Origin: Chryseobacterium soli
GTDB taxonomy: Bacteria; Bacteroidota; Bacteroidia; Flavobacteriales; Weeksellaceae
Assembly: GCF_000737705.1 (NCBI RefSeq)
Contig: NZ_JPRH01000001.1
Coordinates: forward strand, 1 to 64,000
Direction of reading: 5' to 3'
Length of the DNA: 64,000 bases
Made by a program: the position numbers and the translations under genes. The notes beneath the pieces are model-generated. The model did not search any database, was not told the DNA's origin, and saw only the letters and a list, made by a program, of their open reading frames with translations. This document shows, piece by piece, positions 25,985 through 35,368 of this stretch. Position 1 is the stretch's first letter. The number at the start of each line of letters is the position of its first letter.

Positions 25985-26511
25985 TCTAACGGAATATCAT
26001 GTTCCCAGACATCTTCAATGATTTCATCGGGAGCAAAGTAATTAACCCCTATTTTTTTTGAGTGTTGAGAGAGGCTTTTAAAAAAAGCATCGTAAAAGCC
26101 TTTGCCATAGCCTACTCTATTTCCTTTTTTATCGCAGTATAGCAAAGGAGTAATGACATAATCAAAGTGATTTTCCCCGGAATCTTCGTTAGAAACAGGT
26201 TCTGAAATCCCCCAACTGTTGGTTTCAAACACTGTATCAGGAAAGATTTCTACTGAAATCAATCCATCTGCAATTTTAGGCACATAAACACGGATATTCT
26301 GCTCTAAAAAATACGTAATGAATACTTTGGTGTTAATTTCATTAAACTTCTCAATCGGGACGAAAACATGGATCTTCTGCCCTGCTGTTGGTTTAAAATA
26401 ATCAATAAAGTTTTTAAAAATCTTTTCAGATAACAAGAAAGCCTCATCGGAAGACAAGGCTTTTCTTTTTTGCATGTATTTTTTTCTAAGTTCAGCTTTT
26501 AGCATGATCAA
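25933..26511 (-). CDS. 5-formyltetrahydrofolate cyclo-ligase
   Basis: The 192-residue enzyme converts 5-formyl-THF and ATP to 5,10-methenyl-THF, returning the storage folate to the one-carbon pool. The N-terminal ELRKKYMQKRKALS and the ATP-site GNRVGYGKGFYDAFF are diagnostic. Length is normal. It lies 72 bases downstream of trhO on the same strand and could be co-transcribed. Its last 17 codons overlap the convergent lipoprotein gene. Confidence 0.93.
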   Translation of the reverse strand: MIMLKAELRKKYMQKRKALSSDEAFLLSEKIFKNFIDYFKPTAGQKIHVFVPIEKFNEINTKVFITYFLEQNIRVYVPKIADGLISVEIFPDTVFETNSWGISEPVSNEDSGENHFDYVITPLLYCDKKGNRVGYGKGFYDAFFKSLSQHSKKIGVNYFAPDEIIEDVWEHDIPLDYLVTTTEVLSFFNGAE

Positions 26512-26583
26512 ATCATTTTTACTGAAGAATTTTCACAACATAAACTGCGCAGCTTCATCATGAAGTCTAACACATTTTTTATA

Positions 26584-27954
26584 TTATGCGTTTTCAGAAT
26601 TTTGTGCGATTTTATATAATTTGTCCGATAAACGAACTCTGAACGGAAGCTCAAAGGTAATCTGATCTCCTTTTTTTGCAGTTTCGCAAGGACTTCCATT
26701 AGCATAAATTTCCGTCATGGTAAATTCCTGTTCACCAGTGGTCGGACCGGAAATCAACACCCTGTCTCCTACTGACAGTTCTTTGTTTTCAATTAAAAAC
26801 TGTGCAATCTTGGATTTTGTATAATAATGTTCTGCCTTTCCGATCAATGTTTTTTTGACGGTTATTTTCTGACGAACATTTTTTGTTATTGCTTTTGCTA
26901 AAGGTTTATCAGGTAAATCACCTGATTTTTTAAATTTCAATGCTTCAGATTTTCCTTTTCTGAACACTTTATTTCCAACCTGCAGTCCGCTTCTTAATTT
27001 CACCTGTTCCTCTAAAGGCAGATGGGTAATTTCCAGACATTCTGTAGAACAACAGTTTTCCATCGCAGCTTTACATTCATCACACTGGATAAACAGTAAA
27101 TGACATGCATCGTTGGAACAGTTGGTATGGTTATCACAAGGTTTTCCACACTGGTGGCACTGTGAAATAATATCATCTGTAATTCGTTCTCCTAAACGGT
27201 GATCAAATACAAAGTTTTTACCTATAAATTTACTTGGTATTCCTTCTTCTCTTATCTGCCGGGTATATTCAATAATTCCGCCTTCTAACTGATATACATT
27301 TTTAAAACCCTGATGTTTAAAGTATGCACTGGCTTTTTCGCAACGAATTCCGCCGGTACAGTACATCAACAGTTTTTTATCTTCTTTGAAATCCTGTAAC
27401 TGCTCGTTGATAATCGGTAAACTTTCTCTGAAATTTTCCACATCGGGAGTAATAGCTCCTTCAAAATGACCGATTTCACTTTCGTAGTGATTTCTGAAAT
27501 CAACCACAATGGTATCCGGATCTTCAAGCAAATTATTAAATTCCTGTGCCTTTAAGTGAATTCCTTTATTGGTAACATCAAAAGAATCATCGTTCAATCC
27601 GTCAGCAACAATCTTATGCCTTACTTTGATGGTAAGTTTTAAAAAAGAATGATCGTCCTGATCCACCGCTACATTTAAGCGGATTCCTTTCATAAAATCG
27701 TACACTTCCAATGTATCACGAAACGCTTCTAACTGATCTGCCGGAACACTCATCTGAGCGTTAATTCCTTCATGTGCTACATAAATACGGCCCAATGCAT
27801 CGAGTGCGTTCCAGGCTATAAACAATTCGTCACGAAATTTTTTGGGATCTTCAATTTTGGCGTACGCATAGAAAGACAATGTAAGACGTTCCTTACCAGC
27901 TTCATCAATAAGTTGAGCTCTTTCTTCTGCGCTTAAGGTGTTATACAGTTGCAT
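26584..27954 (-). CDS. trhO: tRNA uridine-34 hydroxylase TrhO with extra C-terminal domain
   Basis: The 456-residue protein has the TrhO N-terminal domain, a rhodanese domain with the active-site loop CTGGIRCEKA and a Cys-rich segment (CHQCGKPC...CSNDACH...CDEC). TrhO oxidises U34 of some tRNAs to 5-hydroxyuridine. E. coli TrhO ends near residue 350. Here about 100 more residues follow, with GDRVLISGPTTGEQEFTMTE and ITFELPFRVRLSDKLYKI, which resemble the C-terminal beta-barrel of peptidase U32 proteins such as TrhP, the other enzyme for the same modification. The start at 27954 gives MQLYNTLSAEER. Confidence 0.9.
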   Translation of the reverse strand: MQLYNTLSAEERAQLIDEAGKERLTLSFYAYAKIEDPKKFRDELFIAWNALDALGRIYVAHEGINAQMSVPADQLEAFRDTLEVYDFMKGIRLNVAVDQDDHSFLKLTIKVRHKIVADGLNDDSFDVTNKGIHLKAQEFNNLLEDPDTIVVDFRNHYESEIGHFEGAITPDVENFRESLPIINEQLQDFKEDKKLLMYCTGGIRCEKASAYFKHQGFKNVYQLEGGIIEYTRQIREEGIPSKFIGKNFVFDHRLGERITDDIISQCHQCGKPCDNHTNCSNDACHLLFIQCDECKAAMENCCSTECLEITHLPLEEQVKLRSGLQVGNKVFRKGKSEALKFKKSGDLPDKPLAKAITKNVRQKITVKKTLIGKAEHYYTKSKIAQFLIENKELSVGDRVLISGPTTGEQEFTMTEIYANGSPCETAKKGDQITFELPFRVRLSDKLYKIAQNSENA

Positions 27955-28155
27955 GCTATAAACGTTTTAAGTGAGAAAAATATTTTTGCAAATATAATGA
28001 TTTTTTTAATTGAGTCAATTCATCAGTCTCATCCCAACCACACTATCACCTGGAAATACATACTGTAAAAAAGGGATAATTTTTGTCATTCGTTGTAAAT
28101 AATCTGTGATAATCTGATAAACATTTTTGCAATTATTAATAATTTAGACTTAACT

Positions 28156-28196
28156 TTAATGACAATACAACCATCTATATGTCATATTGTCATTAA
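28156..28196. promoter_or_regulatory. Perfect 12-bp inverted repeat upstream of the Do-family protease
   Basis: TTAATGACAATA (28156-28167) and TATTGTCATTAA (28185-28196) are exact complements with a 17-base spacer. No U-tract follows immediately and the genes on both sides diverge, so a paired operator or a structured leader is more likely than a terminator. The right half-site region also repeats GTCAT twice. Confidence 0.5.
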
Positions 28197-28302
28197 TATT
28201 TTTTTAAGGTTTGTTAATTGACACCTTAAGAATTATAGTATAAGATATAAATTATTGCTATTGTTGTTAAATTTTAGTTAAAGCTGAAACATTCAATACC
28301 AA

Positions 28303-28329
28303 TTGCATACCTATTTAGCATTAAATTTG
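28303..28329 (+). promoter_or_regulatory. Probable promoter of the Do-family protease gene
   Basis: TTG (28303-28305), a short 16-base spacer and TAAATTTG (28322-28329). The -7 box is perfect and lies 52 bases before the start codon. Confidence 0.5.
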
Positions 28330-28381
28330 TTTACAGTTAAACAAAATAAGTTAAGTAATAAATAACTAAGAAAGATATACA

Positions 28382-29914
28382 ATGAAGAGTACTTTAAAAA
28401 AACTATTACCATTTGCTGTAGTAGGAGTAATATCCGGAGCTACTACTGTTGGAACACTACAATATTTTGGTCAACACTCTAATAATGGTGACCAATCATA
28501 CTTCACTTCATCACCGAATGCCTCATTTGTAGGCATGAATACTTCGGCGACCGGAGATGATTTTGTAAAAGCGGCTAAGACCACCGTTCCTGCTGTTGTA
28601 ACCATTAAAAATTATCAAAGCAGAACTACAAGCAGAGCTTCAGAACAGGATCTGTTTGACTTCTTCTTCGGTGATCCTTTTGGAGGAGGCAGAGGCCAGC
28701 AAAAGCAAAGACAGCAGCAGCAGGCACCTGATAATATGCCATCTGGAATGGGATCCGGTGTGATCATCTCTCCGGACGGTTATATCATCTCGAATAACCA
28801 CGTAGTAGCAGGAGCCAATAAATTAGAGGTTGTATTAAGCAATAAAAAATCTTATATCGCTACCTTGGTAGGAACTGACCCTAATACTGATATTTCATTA
28901 TTGAAAATTGAAGAAAAAGGACTGCCATTCCTTAATTTTGCCAACTCTGATAATATTGAAGTTGGACAATGGGTACTTGCCGTAGGAAATCCACTTGGAT
29001 TAAATTCTACAGTGACTGCCGGTATTGTTTCTGCTAAAGGAAGAGGGATCGGAATTTTAGGCGGACAAGGAAAAGCCAGCAACCCTATTGAAAGCTTTAT
29101 CCAGACGGATGCTGCTATTAATCCAGGGAACTCCGGAGGTGCATTGGTGAATGTAAACGGAGACCTTATCGGAATCAACTCTGCTATCCAGTCTACGACA
29201 GGATATTACCAGGGATACGGATTTGCAGTTCCGGCTAACCTTGCCAGAAAAATTGTTGAAGACATCAAGAAATTCGGAATCGTACAGAGAGGATTCCTGG
29301 GGGTAACTTCACTTGACTTATCTGACGACCAGCAGGTAGCATTATACAACAAAAGCAAAAACACGAATATAAAAACAGGTTCTGGAATCTATGTTACAGG
29401 ATTCGGAGATAAGAGCGGTGCTGAAGATGCAGGTCTTAAAATTGGAGATGTCATCACGAAGATTGATAATGCCCCTGTGACAGACTTCGCTGATCTATCC
29501 ATCGCTGTAGGAAGCAAACGTCCTGGTGATAAAGTATTGGTAACTTATGCCAGAAATGGAAAAGAAAGTACAACAACCGTAACGCTGAAAGATCAGAAAG
29601 GAGGCACTTCAACCAAAACAAAAGCTGACCTTAGCGTAACAGAGAAAATCGGAGCTGAATTTGATCCGCTTAATGACAAATTCAAAACTGAATACGGACT
29701 GAACAGTGGTGTTGTGGCGAAAAGCGTATCTGAAGGAAGCGAAATGGCGAAAATCGGAATTGTAGACAACTACATTATTATTGAAATTAACGGTAAACCG
29801 GTAAATTCCCAAAAAGATGTTGAAAAGATATTAGATAAATATCAGGGCAATGTACAGGTGAAATTCGTAGATGATTACGGAAGAATTTATACGAAAGGTT
29901 TCAAAATGCCTTAA
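28382..29914 (+). CDS. degP: Do-family periplasmic serine endoprotease (DegP/HtrA-like)
   Basis: The 510-residue protein has an N-terminal signal or anchor segment (residues 8-30), a trypsin-like protease domain and two PDZ domains. The catalytic triad is visible as His in SNNHVVAG, Asp in NTDISLLKI and Ser in NPGNSGGALVN. A Gln/Arg-rich loop (GGGRGQQKQRQQQQ) follows the LFDFFFGDPF loop, as in other HtrA proteins. It degrades or refolds misfolded envelope proteins. It is monocistronic with a shared terminator. Confidence 0.95.
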   Translation: MKSTLKKLLPFAVVGVISGATTVGTLQYFGQHSNNGDQSYFTSSPNASFVGMNTSATGDDFVKAAKTTVPAVVTIKNYQSRTTSRASEQDLFDFFFGDPFGGGRGQQKQRQQQQAPDNMPSGMGSGVIISPDGYIISNNHVVAGANKLEVVLSNKKSYIATLVGTDPNTDISLLKIEEKGLPFLNFANSDNIEVGQWVLAVGNPLGLNSTVTAGIVSAKGRGIGILGGQGKASNPIESFIQTDAAINPGNSGGALVNVNGDLIGINSAIQSTTGYYQGYGFAVPANLARKIVEDIKKFGIVQRGFLGVTSLDLSDDQQVALYNKSKNTNIKTGSGIYVTGFGDKSGAEDAGLKIGDVITKIDNAPVTDFADLSIAVGSKRPGDKVLVTYARNGKESTTTVTLKDQKGGTSTKTKADLSVTEKIGAEFDPLNDKFKTEYGLNSGVVAKSVSEGSEMAKIGIVDNYIIIEINGKPVNSQKDVEKILDKYQGNVQVKFVDDYGRIYTKGFKMP

Positions 29915-29948
29915 TAAGAAGAACTAACCAACAACTTCATAACAACAA

Positions 29949-29973
29949 AAAACGCTGCAAATTGCAGCGTTTT
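29949..29973. terminator. Bidirectional terminator
   Basis: A perfect 10-bp stem AAAACGCTGC/GCAGCGTTTT with loop AAATT, followed by T on one side and preceded by A on the other. It lies between the convergent protease gene and the 29976-30431 gene and can serve both. Confidence 0.9.
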
Positions 29974-29975
29974 TT

Positions 29976-30431
29976 TTATTTTGATTTATTCATTTTTTCA
30001 GCGATTCTTTTTTTCTTATTCCGCTCATAAATAACTTCTACAATTTTACCCCCTATCCAGGAAAAAGGGAAAAAAGTAAGGAATATAGAAATCTTATAAA
30101 AGGTAGGATGATAAGGAAATATAATCACATCCAGCATTGCTATAAACAGCATGATAAACCCAATCAGGATTGCATAGGCTACTTTAGCATACTTTACGAT
30201 AATGGCAGTTGCAACTCCCCCGACTGTCGTTCCTAACCCGGAAATAAACAGCAGGAAGCCAAAAAAAGCCTTATCATCTTTCATACTAAAAAGAAACCTC
30301 TGCCAGTGCTCAAACGGAGCAAAAGCGTCGAAAGTAACCCATTGCGGAAAAGCCCTTATACCAAGAGTGATAATAAGCCCCGCTATACCAAGGCCCACCA
30401 AAACCGCAATTGTATTTCTTATAATGTTCAT
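29976..30431 (-). CDS. Four-helix membrane protein, unknown function
   Basis: The 151-residue protein has about four transmembrane segments (near residues 7-27, 56-80, 85-106 and 111-130) and a Lys/Arg-rich C-terminus. The first two are joined by a periplasmic-type loop with WVTFDAFAPFEHWQ. I do not recognise a functional family. Its ATG overlaps the stop codon of ridA by one base (TAATG), so the two are translationally coupled. Confidence 0.75.
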   Translation of the reverse strand: MNIIRNTIAVLVGLGIAGLIITLGIRAFPQWVTFDAFAPFEHWQRFLFSMKDDKAFFGFLLFISGLGTTVGGVATAIIVKYAKVAYAILIGFIMLFIAMLDVIIFPYHPTFYKISIFLTFFPFSWIGGKIVEVIYERNKKKRIAEKMNKSK

Positions 30432-30811
30432 TAATCCTGATGTGCAATCATAGAAATTTCTATATCAACATTTTTAGGCAGACAAGAAACCTGTACCGTT
30501 TCACGGGCCGGGAAACTTTCTGCATCCAGATAAGAAGCGTAAATATCATTCATTACTGCGAAATCATCCATGCTCTTAAGGAAGATTGTAGCTTTTACAA
30601 CATTTTTAAATGTCATTCCTGCTTCTGTAAGAATTGCTTCAAGATTTTTCATAACCTGATGCGTTTCTTTTTCAATTCCTTCTACTAATTTACCAGTTGA
30701 CGGATCTACAGGAATTTGACCGGAGATGTATAAAATACCATTTGCCATGTTCGCTTGTGAATAAGGCCCGATTGCTGCAGGAGCATTAACTGTGTTAATT
30801 ATTTGTTTCAT
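30431..30811 (-). CDS. ridA: RidA-family imine/enamine deaminase
   Basis: The 126-residue protein is full length for the YjgF/YER057c/UK114 family. IGPYSQANMANGILYISGQIPVDPSTGKL and the active-site Arg in FPARETVQV are present. RidA hydrolyses reactive 2-aminoacrylate released by PLP enzymes such as threonine dehydratase, protecting other PLP enzymes. It is followed by, and coupled to, the small membrane protein gene. Confidence 0.95.
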   Translation of the reverse strand: MKQIINTVNAPAAIGPYSQANMANGILYISGQIPVDPSTGKLVEGIEKETHQVMKNLEAILTEAGMTFKNVVKATIFLKSMDDFAVMNDIYASYLDAESFPARETVQVSCLPKNVDIEISMIAHQD

Positions 30812-30955
30812 ATGTGGATATTTATTTTTTTCAAAGGTCCTTTGGAATCACTACCGTCTGTATTTACCTTTCGGAAAATTTCGTCAGCACCGATTTCATC
30901 AGAATTTATTTTGGGTGCAAATATAAAATTTATATTATCAAATGCCAATCCGATA

Positions 30956-33541
30956 TTAGAAAGGTGCACCCGGCTGCGTGAAACTTCTGTCTTTATACTT
31001 AAGCGCATCACTTAAAATATTAGCTTTTATCCCGATAAAGAAGTCGTACACTTTATACTGCCCGAACGGAACCCAGTTGAAATTAATGGTAAAACTTCGC
31101 TGATCTCTTGAGAATCCTATCCTCGTATAAGCCAGCTGTTTCGTTACCATATCATAATGGGTACTTCCATTGATATTCCAGTATGGAGTAAGTTTAATAC
31201 TTCCGTCCAGACCTACTGAAGCAATTTTGGTTCCTAAACGGGTAAGACTTCTGGAATAAGCATAATTAGCATTAACATTCAAAGTCCATGCCTGATCGAA
31301 ACGTGCATAATGATCATCATCAAAATAATACTTTTCATTTCGGACTTCTCCTTTTGAAGAATATTTTTTAGCATAATCCGTTTTTTCACCAAAAAGCTCA
31401 CTGCTTAAAGGATAAGAAAGCTGAATATTGAATCCCTGTACACTAAAGCTTCCAAACTGTTCCGTTCTGATTCCTGTGTCTTGTCCCGGAATAAAAATAA
31501 TTTTATACGGATCCAGAGAAAGACTTGTATTAACGCTTAATTTATTATTGAAGAAAGAAGATTGCCCGTTGATCGTTAATACAGACCAAGGGTGATCTTT
31601 AGCCGCAAAATTATAGTTCCCCGAAAGGTTTAAAGATTCAAATAATTTTACTTTTTTCACTCCGGTAGAATCCTTTTTAGATTTCACCTTCATTTCAATA
31701 TTATTTCCGATATTAAATCCTAATGCACCTACCATTCCGCTTGAAGGACTTCCTACAATTCCTTTTTCAAAGATGGAATACGGAGTTAAAGCACCATTGG
31801 CGTTGTAATAATTTCTGTAATATCCGAAGTTAGGACTCGAAAAATCCGGAGAATAAGTAAACCCGATACTTGGAGTCATCATATGTCGGATTGCTTCTAT
31901 GGAAGATCCTTTTTTAAACTTCAGCATTCCGAATAAAGTAGTCTGAAGACTGGCAGTTGATGTAAAAGTAGAATATCCCGTAAGGTTTTTATCAATTTCA
32001 TCCACCACCACATTTTTTACCGGATCATAAAATCTGTTCAGCGTTTTTGTTGTTAATGCATTATCAACATTCGCACTTAAACTGAAAGTAAAATATTTTG
32101 CCAGGGTTGTATTGGTCCCTATTGCAATATTATTTTTAAGTCCTGTCTGCATTTTATCCCACATTGCTTTTGTGAAAAGCTCATTTTCCTGTGTAGTCAC
32201 AAAGTTAGTCAGGTTAAATCCCGTGTTGATAGTAATATTTTCCAGAAGGCCCTGTCTTACTCCTGTTTTGGATTTTAATAAATAAAACTGGTTGATGGCC
32301 ACGTTCATTTGAGGAAGACGGAGATCCGCCAGTCCTGTTGCGAAGTTCTGAGAGTAAGATGCCGTTCCCGTAATCGTTACCGGAAGTTTCAGGAATCTCT
32401 TCGTAAGCGTTACCGTTGAGTTCTGCTGGGTATTCAACACGTTCTGGTTGAAGATATAGTTGTTGTTCAACGGATTATTATAAAACTTGGTACTCACCAT
32501 ATCCACCGAAGCCGCAAACGTAAGGAACGGGTTCGCTTTGGTATCCTGCGTATGATTCCAGGTGATTCTATAGGTGCTGTTTTTCGTATAGTTGTCCAAT
32601 CCTTTGATCCCTCTTACCATTGTTCCTACATCTGCTGTAAATGTTCCGGAATAGCGGTATTTCTTCAGATAGTTCATCTGCGGCCTCAGGTTCCAGCTTC
32701 CTTTGGTATAGATATCTGCAAGTACTTTCATATCAAAATGCTCTCCTATCGGCTGGTAATATCCAATTCCGTTCAGGTAAAATCCGACATCTTCCCTTTC
32801 CCCAAAACTCGGAATCAAAATCCCGGCTGCTCTCTTGGCAGAGAAAGGCAGAATAGCAAACGGCATAATCAAAGGAGTCGGAACTCTTTCAATATACATC
32901 TGGATAGGTCCCGTAACAATCTGGGATTTATTTTTGGTCTTGATTAGCTTAATATTGGAAGCCCGCATGAAATAATCAGCTGCGGTATCTTTTTTCTTAA
33001 TGAAATACTCATCCGTCGTATAATCCGCATTTCTCATGGCAAAGACAGAATCATTGTATTTTTTGGTTTTTTTTGCAATAATCACCCCTTCACTTTCTTC
33101 CGTTCTTGCATTGAAAGCAATCGCCTGCCTTGTTTTGGTGTTATAGCTAAACTCGTTGGTTTCGTATTTTTTTCCGGCCTGGGTCGTAATTACCGGTTCA
33201 ATAATCTTTCCTAAAGAATCCAGTTTTCCACGGGCATAGATTAAATTTTTATCATCATCAATAGAAATATAATCTGCATCAATCTGCATGTCCTGGTACT
33301 TTACCTGGGCCTTTTTATTGAGGTAAGTCATCTTTTTTTGGACATCTCTTCTCTGATCTTCAGCTTTTGTGCGAAGAATATCTTCCAAAGATTCTTTTTT
33401 TACAACTATGGTATCCTTTTTGGAAATAGTATCATTAACCGTATTTTTAGGCAATTTTTCAGGATTTTTCTGTGCTAAAAAATTGTTAAAAATTAGGATA
33501 ATTAAAATTTGTAATATATTTTTGAGGACGGTTTTGGCCAA
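30956..33541 (-). CDS. lptD: LPS-assembly outer membrane protein LptD
   Basis: The 861-residue protein has a signal peptide (NNFLAQK), an OstA-like N-terminal part with KYQDMQIDADYISIDDDKN and YARGKLDSLGK, and a long beta-barrel with many aromatic alternating strands. It is the Bacteroidota form of LptD, which inserts lipopolysaccharide into the outer leaflet together with LptE. In this phylum the first domain carries the DADYI pattern. It is divergent from the amidase gene over a 52-base gap. Confidence 0.92.
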   Translation of the reverse strand: MAKTVLKNILQILIILIFNNFLAQKNPEKLPKNTVNDTISKKDTIVVKKESLEDILRTKAEDQRRDVQKKMTYLNKKAQVKYQDMQIDADYISIDDDKNLIYARGKLDSLGKIIEPVITTQAGKKYETNEFSYNTKTRQAIAFNARTEESEGVIIAKKTKKYNDSVFAMRNADYTTDEYFIKKKDTAADYFMRASNIKLIKTKNKSQIVTGPIQMYIERVPTPLIMPFAILPFSAKRAAGILIPSFGEREDVGFYLNGIGYYQPIGEHFDMKVLADIYTKGSWNLRPQMNYLKKYRYSGTFTADVGTMVRGIKGLDNYTKNSTYRITWNHTQDTKANPFLTFAASVDMVSTKFYNNPLNNNYIFNQNVLNTQQNSTVTLTKRFLKLPVTITGTASYSQNFATGLADLRLPQMNVAINQFYLLKSKTGVRQGLLENITINTGFNLTNFVTTQENELFTKAMWDKMQTGLKNNIAIGTNTTLAKYFTFSLSANVDNALTTKTLNRFYDPVKNVVVDEIDKNLTGYSTFTSTASLQTTLFGMLKFKKGSSIEAIRHMMTPSIGFTYSPDFSSPNFGYYRNYYNANGALTPYSIFEKGIVGSPSSGMVGALGFNIGNNIEMKVKSKKDSTGVKKVKLFESLNLSGNYNFAAKDHPWSVLTINGQSSFFNNKLSVNTSLSLDPYKIIFIPGQDTGIRTEQFGSFSVQGFNIQLSYPLSSELFGEKTDYAKKYSSKGEVRNEKYYFDDDHYARFDQAWTLNVNANYAYSRSLTRLGTKIASVGLDGSIKLTPYWNINGSTHYDMVTKQLAYTRIGFSRDQRSFTINFNWVPFGQYKVYDFFIGIKANILSDALKYKDRSFTQPGAPF

Positions 33542-33563
33542 TTTTGTTATATAATTTAAGGCT

Positions 33564-33571
33564 CAAAATTA
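33564..33571 (-). promoter_or_regulatory. -7 box of lptD
   Basis: TAATTTTG on the minus strand lies 22 bases before the lptD start in the 52-base divergent gap. Confidence 0.5.
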
Positions 33572-33593
33572 GTATAATTTTTAAAACTGTAAG

Positions 33594-34886
33594 ATGCACA
33601 AACAAAATTTTAAAATAATTTTATCATTTCTCCTTATCCTTTTAAGTAACTTTATCCTTTCACAAAAGAAGTTTACCATCGTTTTAGACGCTGGACATGG
33701 GGGAAGTGACCACGGAGCCAATAGAACATACAGTGATATCGGAAGGGTGGCAGAAAAGGACGTTACACTGGCAATTACTCTAAAAGTGGGTAGCATGCTT
33801 GAAAAAAATAAAGATTTTAAGGTAATTTACACCCGTAAGTTTGACGAATACCCTTCACTTTCGGACAGAACGAACCTTGCCAACAGAAGTAAAGCTGATC
33901 TTTTTGTGTCCATCCACTGTAATTCATCAGTGAGACCGACTGCTTATGGAACGGAAACGTACGTTCAGGGACCCAATCAGAATGACGAGAACCTTGAAGT
34001 AGCAAAAAGAGAAAATGACGTGATTTTCCTTGATGAAAAAGACAAGCAGACTTTCGGATCGTATAATGCGAGCTCACCGGAATCTTTAATTGCTCTAAAA
34101 CTTCAGCAAAGTAAATACTTAGAATCAAGTCTTTTGCTTGGCGGACTGGTAGAGGATAATTTTGTGAATAAAGACAAAAGGTTCTCAAGAGGGGTTTTTC
34201 AGAAAAACCTTCACGTTCTCCGTATGAATGCGATGCCATCGGTACTGATTGAGACGGGTTTCATCAACCATCCTGAGGAGAGCCATTATCTAGCCTCTGA
34301 AAAGGGCCAGAATGAGATCTCTGAAAGTATTTACAATGCGATTATCGAGTATAAAAAAGCCGTTGACCGAAAATCCGGAGGATCAATCGCCATGAATAAT
34401 AAAAAACCTGAGCCTGAAAAGCCAGCGGAAACTGCGCTGAAAAATGATTTCAGGATTTTATTACTGAGTTCTCCTGTAAAATACAATGAAGGAGATCCTG
34501 CGTTGAAAGGGCTGAATTATATTCTTCCTCTTAAAGAAAACGGTCAGTATAAATATTATTATGGGGTTACCAACATGGCTTCCGTAAAAGATATCAATTT
34601 AAAAACGGCTAAAGATGCCGGCTTCAGAAATGCTTTTGCAGTAGGATTTATGCCTAACCAAAAACTAAGTACCGGCTACTATACGATAGAGGTATTTGTG
34701 GGTGAAAAGCTGAACGGAAATTCGTTTATCTTACAGACATTGAAGGATGTAGAGAGAAACAAGGACAACGGAGTCTTCTACTACACCTATGGTAAAGTCT
34801 ACAGTCTGGAGGATGCAGTGAAGCTCCAGAAGGAGATCGAAGCGAAGGGAATTAAGAATACGATCATTCAAAAAGTTTACAAATAA
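33594..34886 (+). CDS. N-acetylmuramoyl-L-alanine amidase with SPOR-like tail
   Basis: The 430-residue protein has a signal peptide (FILSQKKF) and an Amidase_3 domain. Zinc ligands and catalytic residues are visible as His in DAGHGGSDHG, Glu in AEKDVTL, His in SIHCNSS and Glu in LIETGFINHPEE. The last ~80 residues, ending DAVKLQKEIEAKGIKNTII, look like a SPOR-type peptidoglycan-binding fold. It cleaves the amide bond between MurNAc and the peptide stem, as AmiC-type enzymes do in daughter cell separation. It is divergent from lptD. Confidence 0.92.
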   Translation: MHKQNFKIILSFLLILLSNFILSQKKFTIVLDAGHGGSDHGANRTYSDIGRVAEKDVTLAITLKVGSMLEKNKDFKVIYTRKFDEYPSLSDRTNLANRSKADLFVSIHCNSSVRPTAYGTETYVQGPNQNDENLEVAKRENDVIFLDEKDKQTFGSYNASSPESLIALKLQQSKYLESSLLLGGLVEDNFVNKDKRFSRGVFQKNLHVLRMNAMPSVLIETGFINHPEESHYLASEKGQNEISESIYNAIIEYKKAVDRKSGGSIAMNNKKPEPEKPAETALKNDFRILLLSSPVKYNEGDPALKGLNYILPLKENGQYKYYYGVTNMASVKDINLKTAKDAGFRNAFAVGFMPNQKLSTGYYTIEVFVGEKLNGNSFILQTLKDVERNKDNGVFYYTYGKVYSLEDAVKLQKEIEAKGIKNTIIQKVYK

Positions 34887-34944
34887 TCTAAAAAATAATT
34901 TTGAAGTTAAAAAGTTAATCACTACTTTTGCAACCTCAAAATTT

Positions 34945-35019
34945 GGCCTATTCGTCTAGTGGTTAGGACTCAAGGTTTTCATCCTTGCAACAGGAGTTCG
35001 ATTCTCCTATAGGCTACCA
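34945..35019 (+). tRNA. tRNA-Glu (TTC), CCA encoded
   Basis: A 75-base cloverleaf with acceptor GGCCTAT/ATAGGCT, discriminator A and encoded CCA. The anticodon arm CAAGG-TTTTCAT-CCTTG reads TTC. The T-arm loop has TTCGATT. It differs from the next two tRNA-Glu genes, which do not encode CCA. Confidence 0.95.
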
Positions 35020-35030
35020 AATTTGATATC

Positions 35031-35351
35031 ATGCCGGATTTAAAAATACAAGAAGCGACATTGCTTTTTAAGAAAATCCACTCTAACCCAAAAAGTTATG
35101 ATTTACAAGTCAATGAAGACGGGATTGCAGGCAGGGATGATAAAATAAGTTTCAGGCTTTACAGGACAGAAGAAAGGGTCGCCTTTGAAGTAACGATTGA
35201 CGGACTTACCTTCACCAATACGACTGGAGAATGGAACAACGCGATGATTATGCTGAAAAGCACAATCAGGAAAATAGAGAAAGAACAAGAAAATTTAAAA
35301 ATAGAACAAGCAATAGATAAACTCAGAAAATACCTGTCAGAAGAAAATTGA
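35031..35351 (+). CDS. Small charged protein between tRNA-Glu and rpsT
   Basis: The 106-residue protein has a short N-terminal beta-rich domain (LRVNEDGI-type strands) and a C-terminal coiled coil (IRKIEKEQENLKIEQAIDKLRKY). There is no signal peptide. I do not recognise the family. It starts 12 bases after the tRNA, so it may be read from the tRNA transcript. It ends just before the rpsT promoter. Confidence 0.65.
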   Translation: MPDLKIQEATLLFKKIHSNPKSYDLQVNEDGIAGRDDKISFRLYRTEERVAFEVTIDGLTFTNTTGEWNNAMIMLKSTIRKIEKEQENLKIEQAIDKLRKYLSEEN

Positions 35352-35368
35352 AATATTTTAAAAATAAA

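Larger units (their letters stand above)
27955..28381. other. Intergenic region between trhO and the Do-family protease
   Basis: 427 bases without a gene. It contains the upstream regions of both divergent genes, a perfect 12-bp inverted repeat at 28156-28196 and a probable -7 box TAAATTTG at 28322-28329. The rest is AT-rich. Confidence 0.6.
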
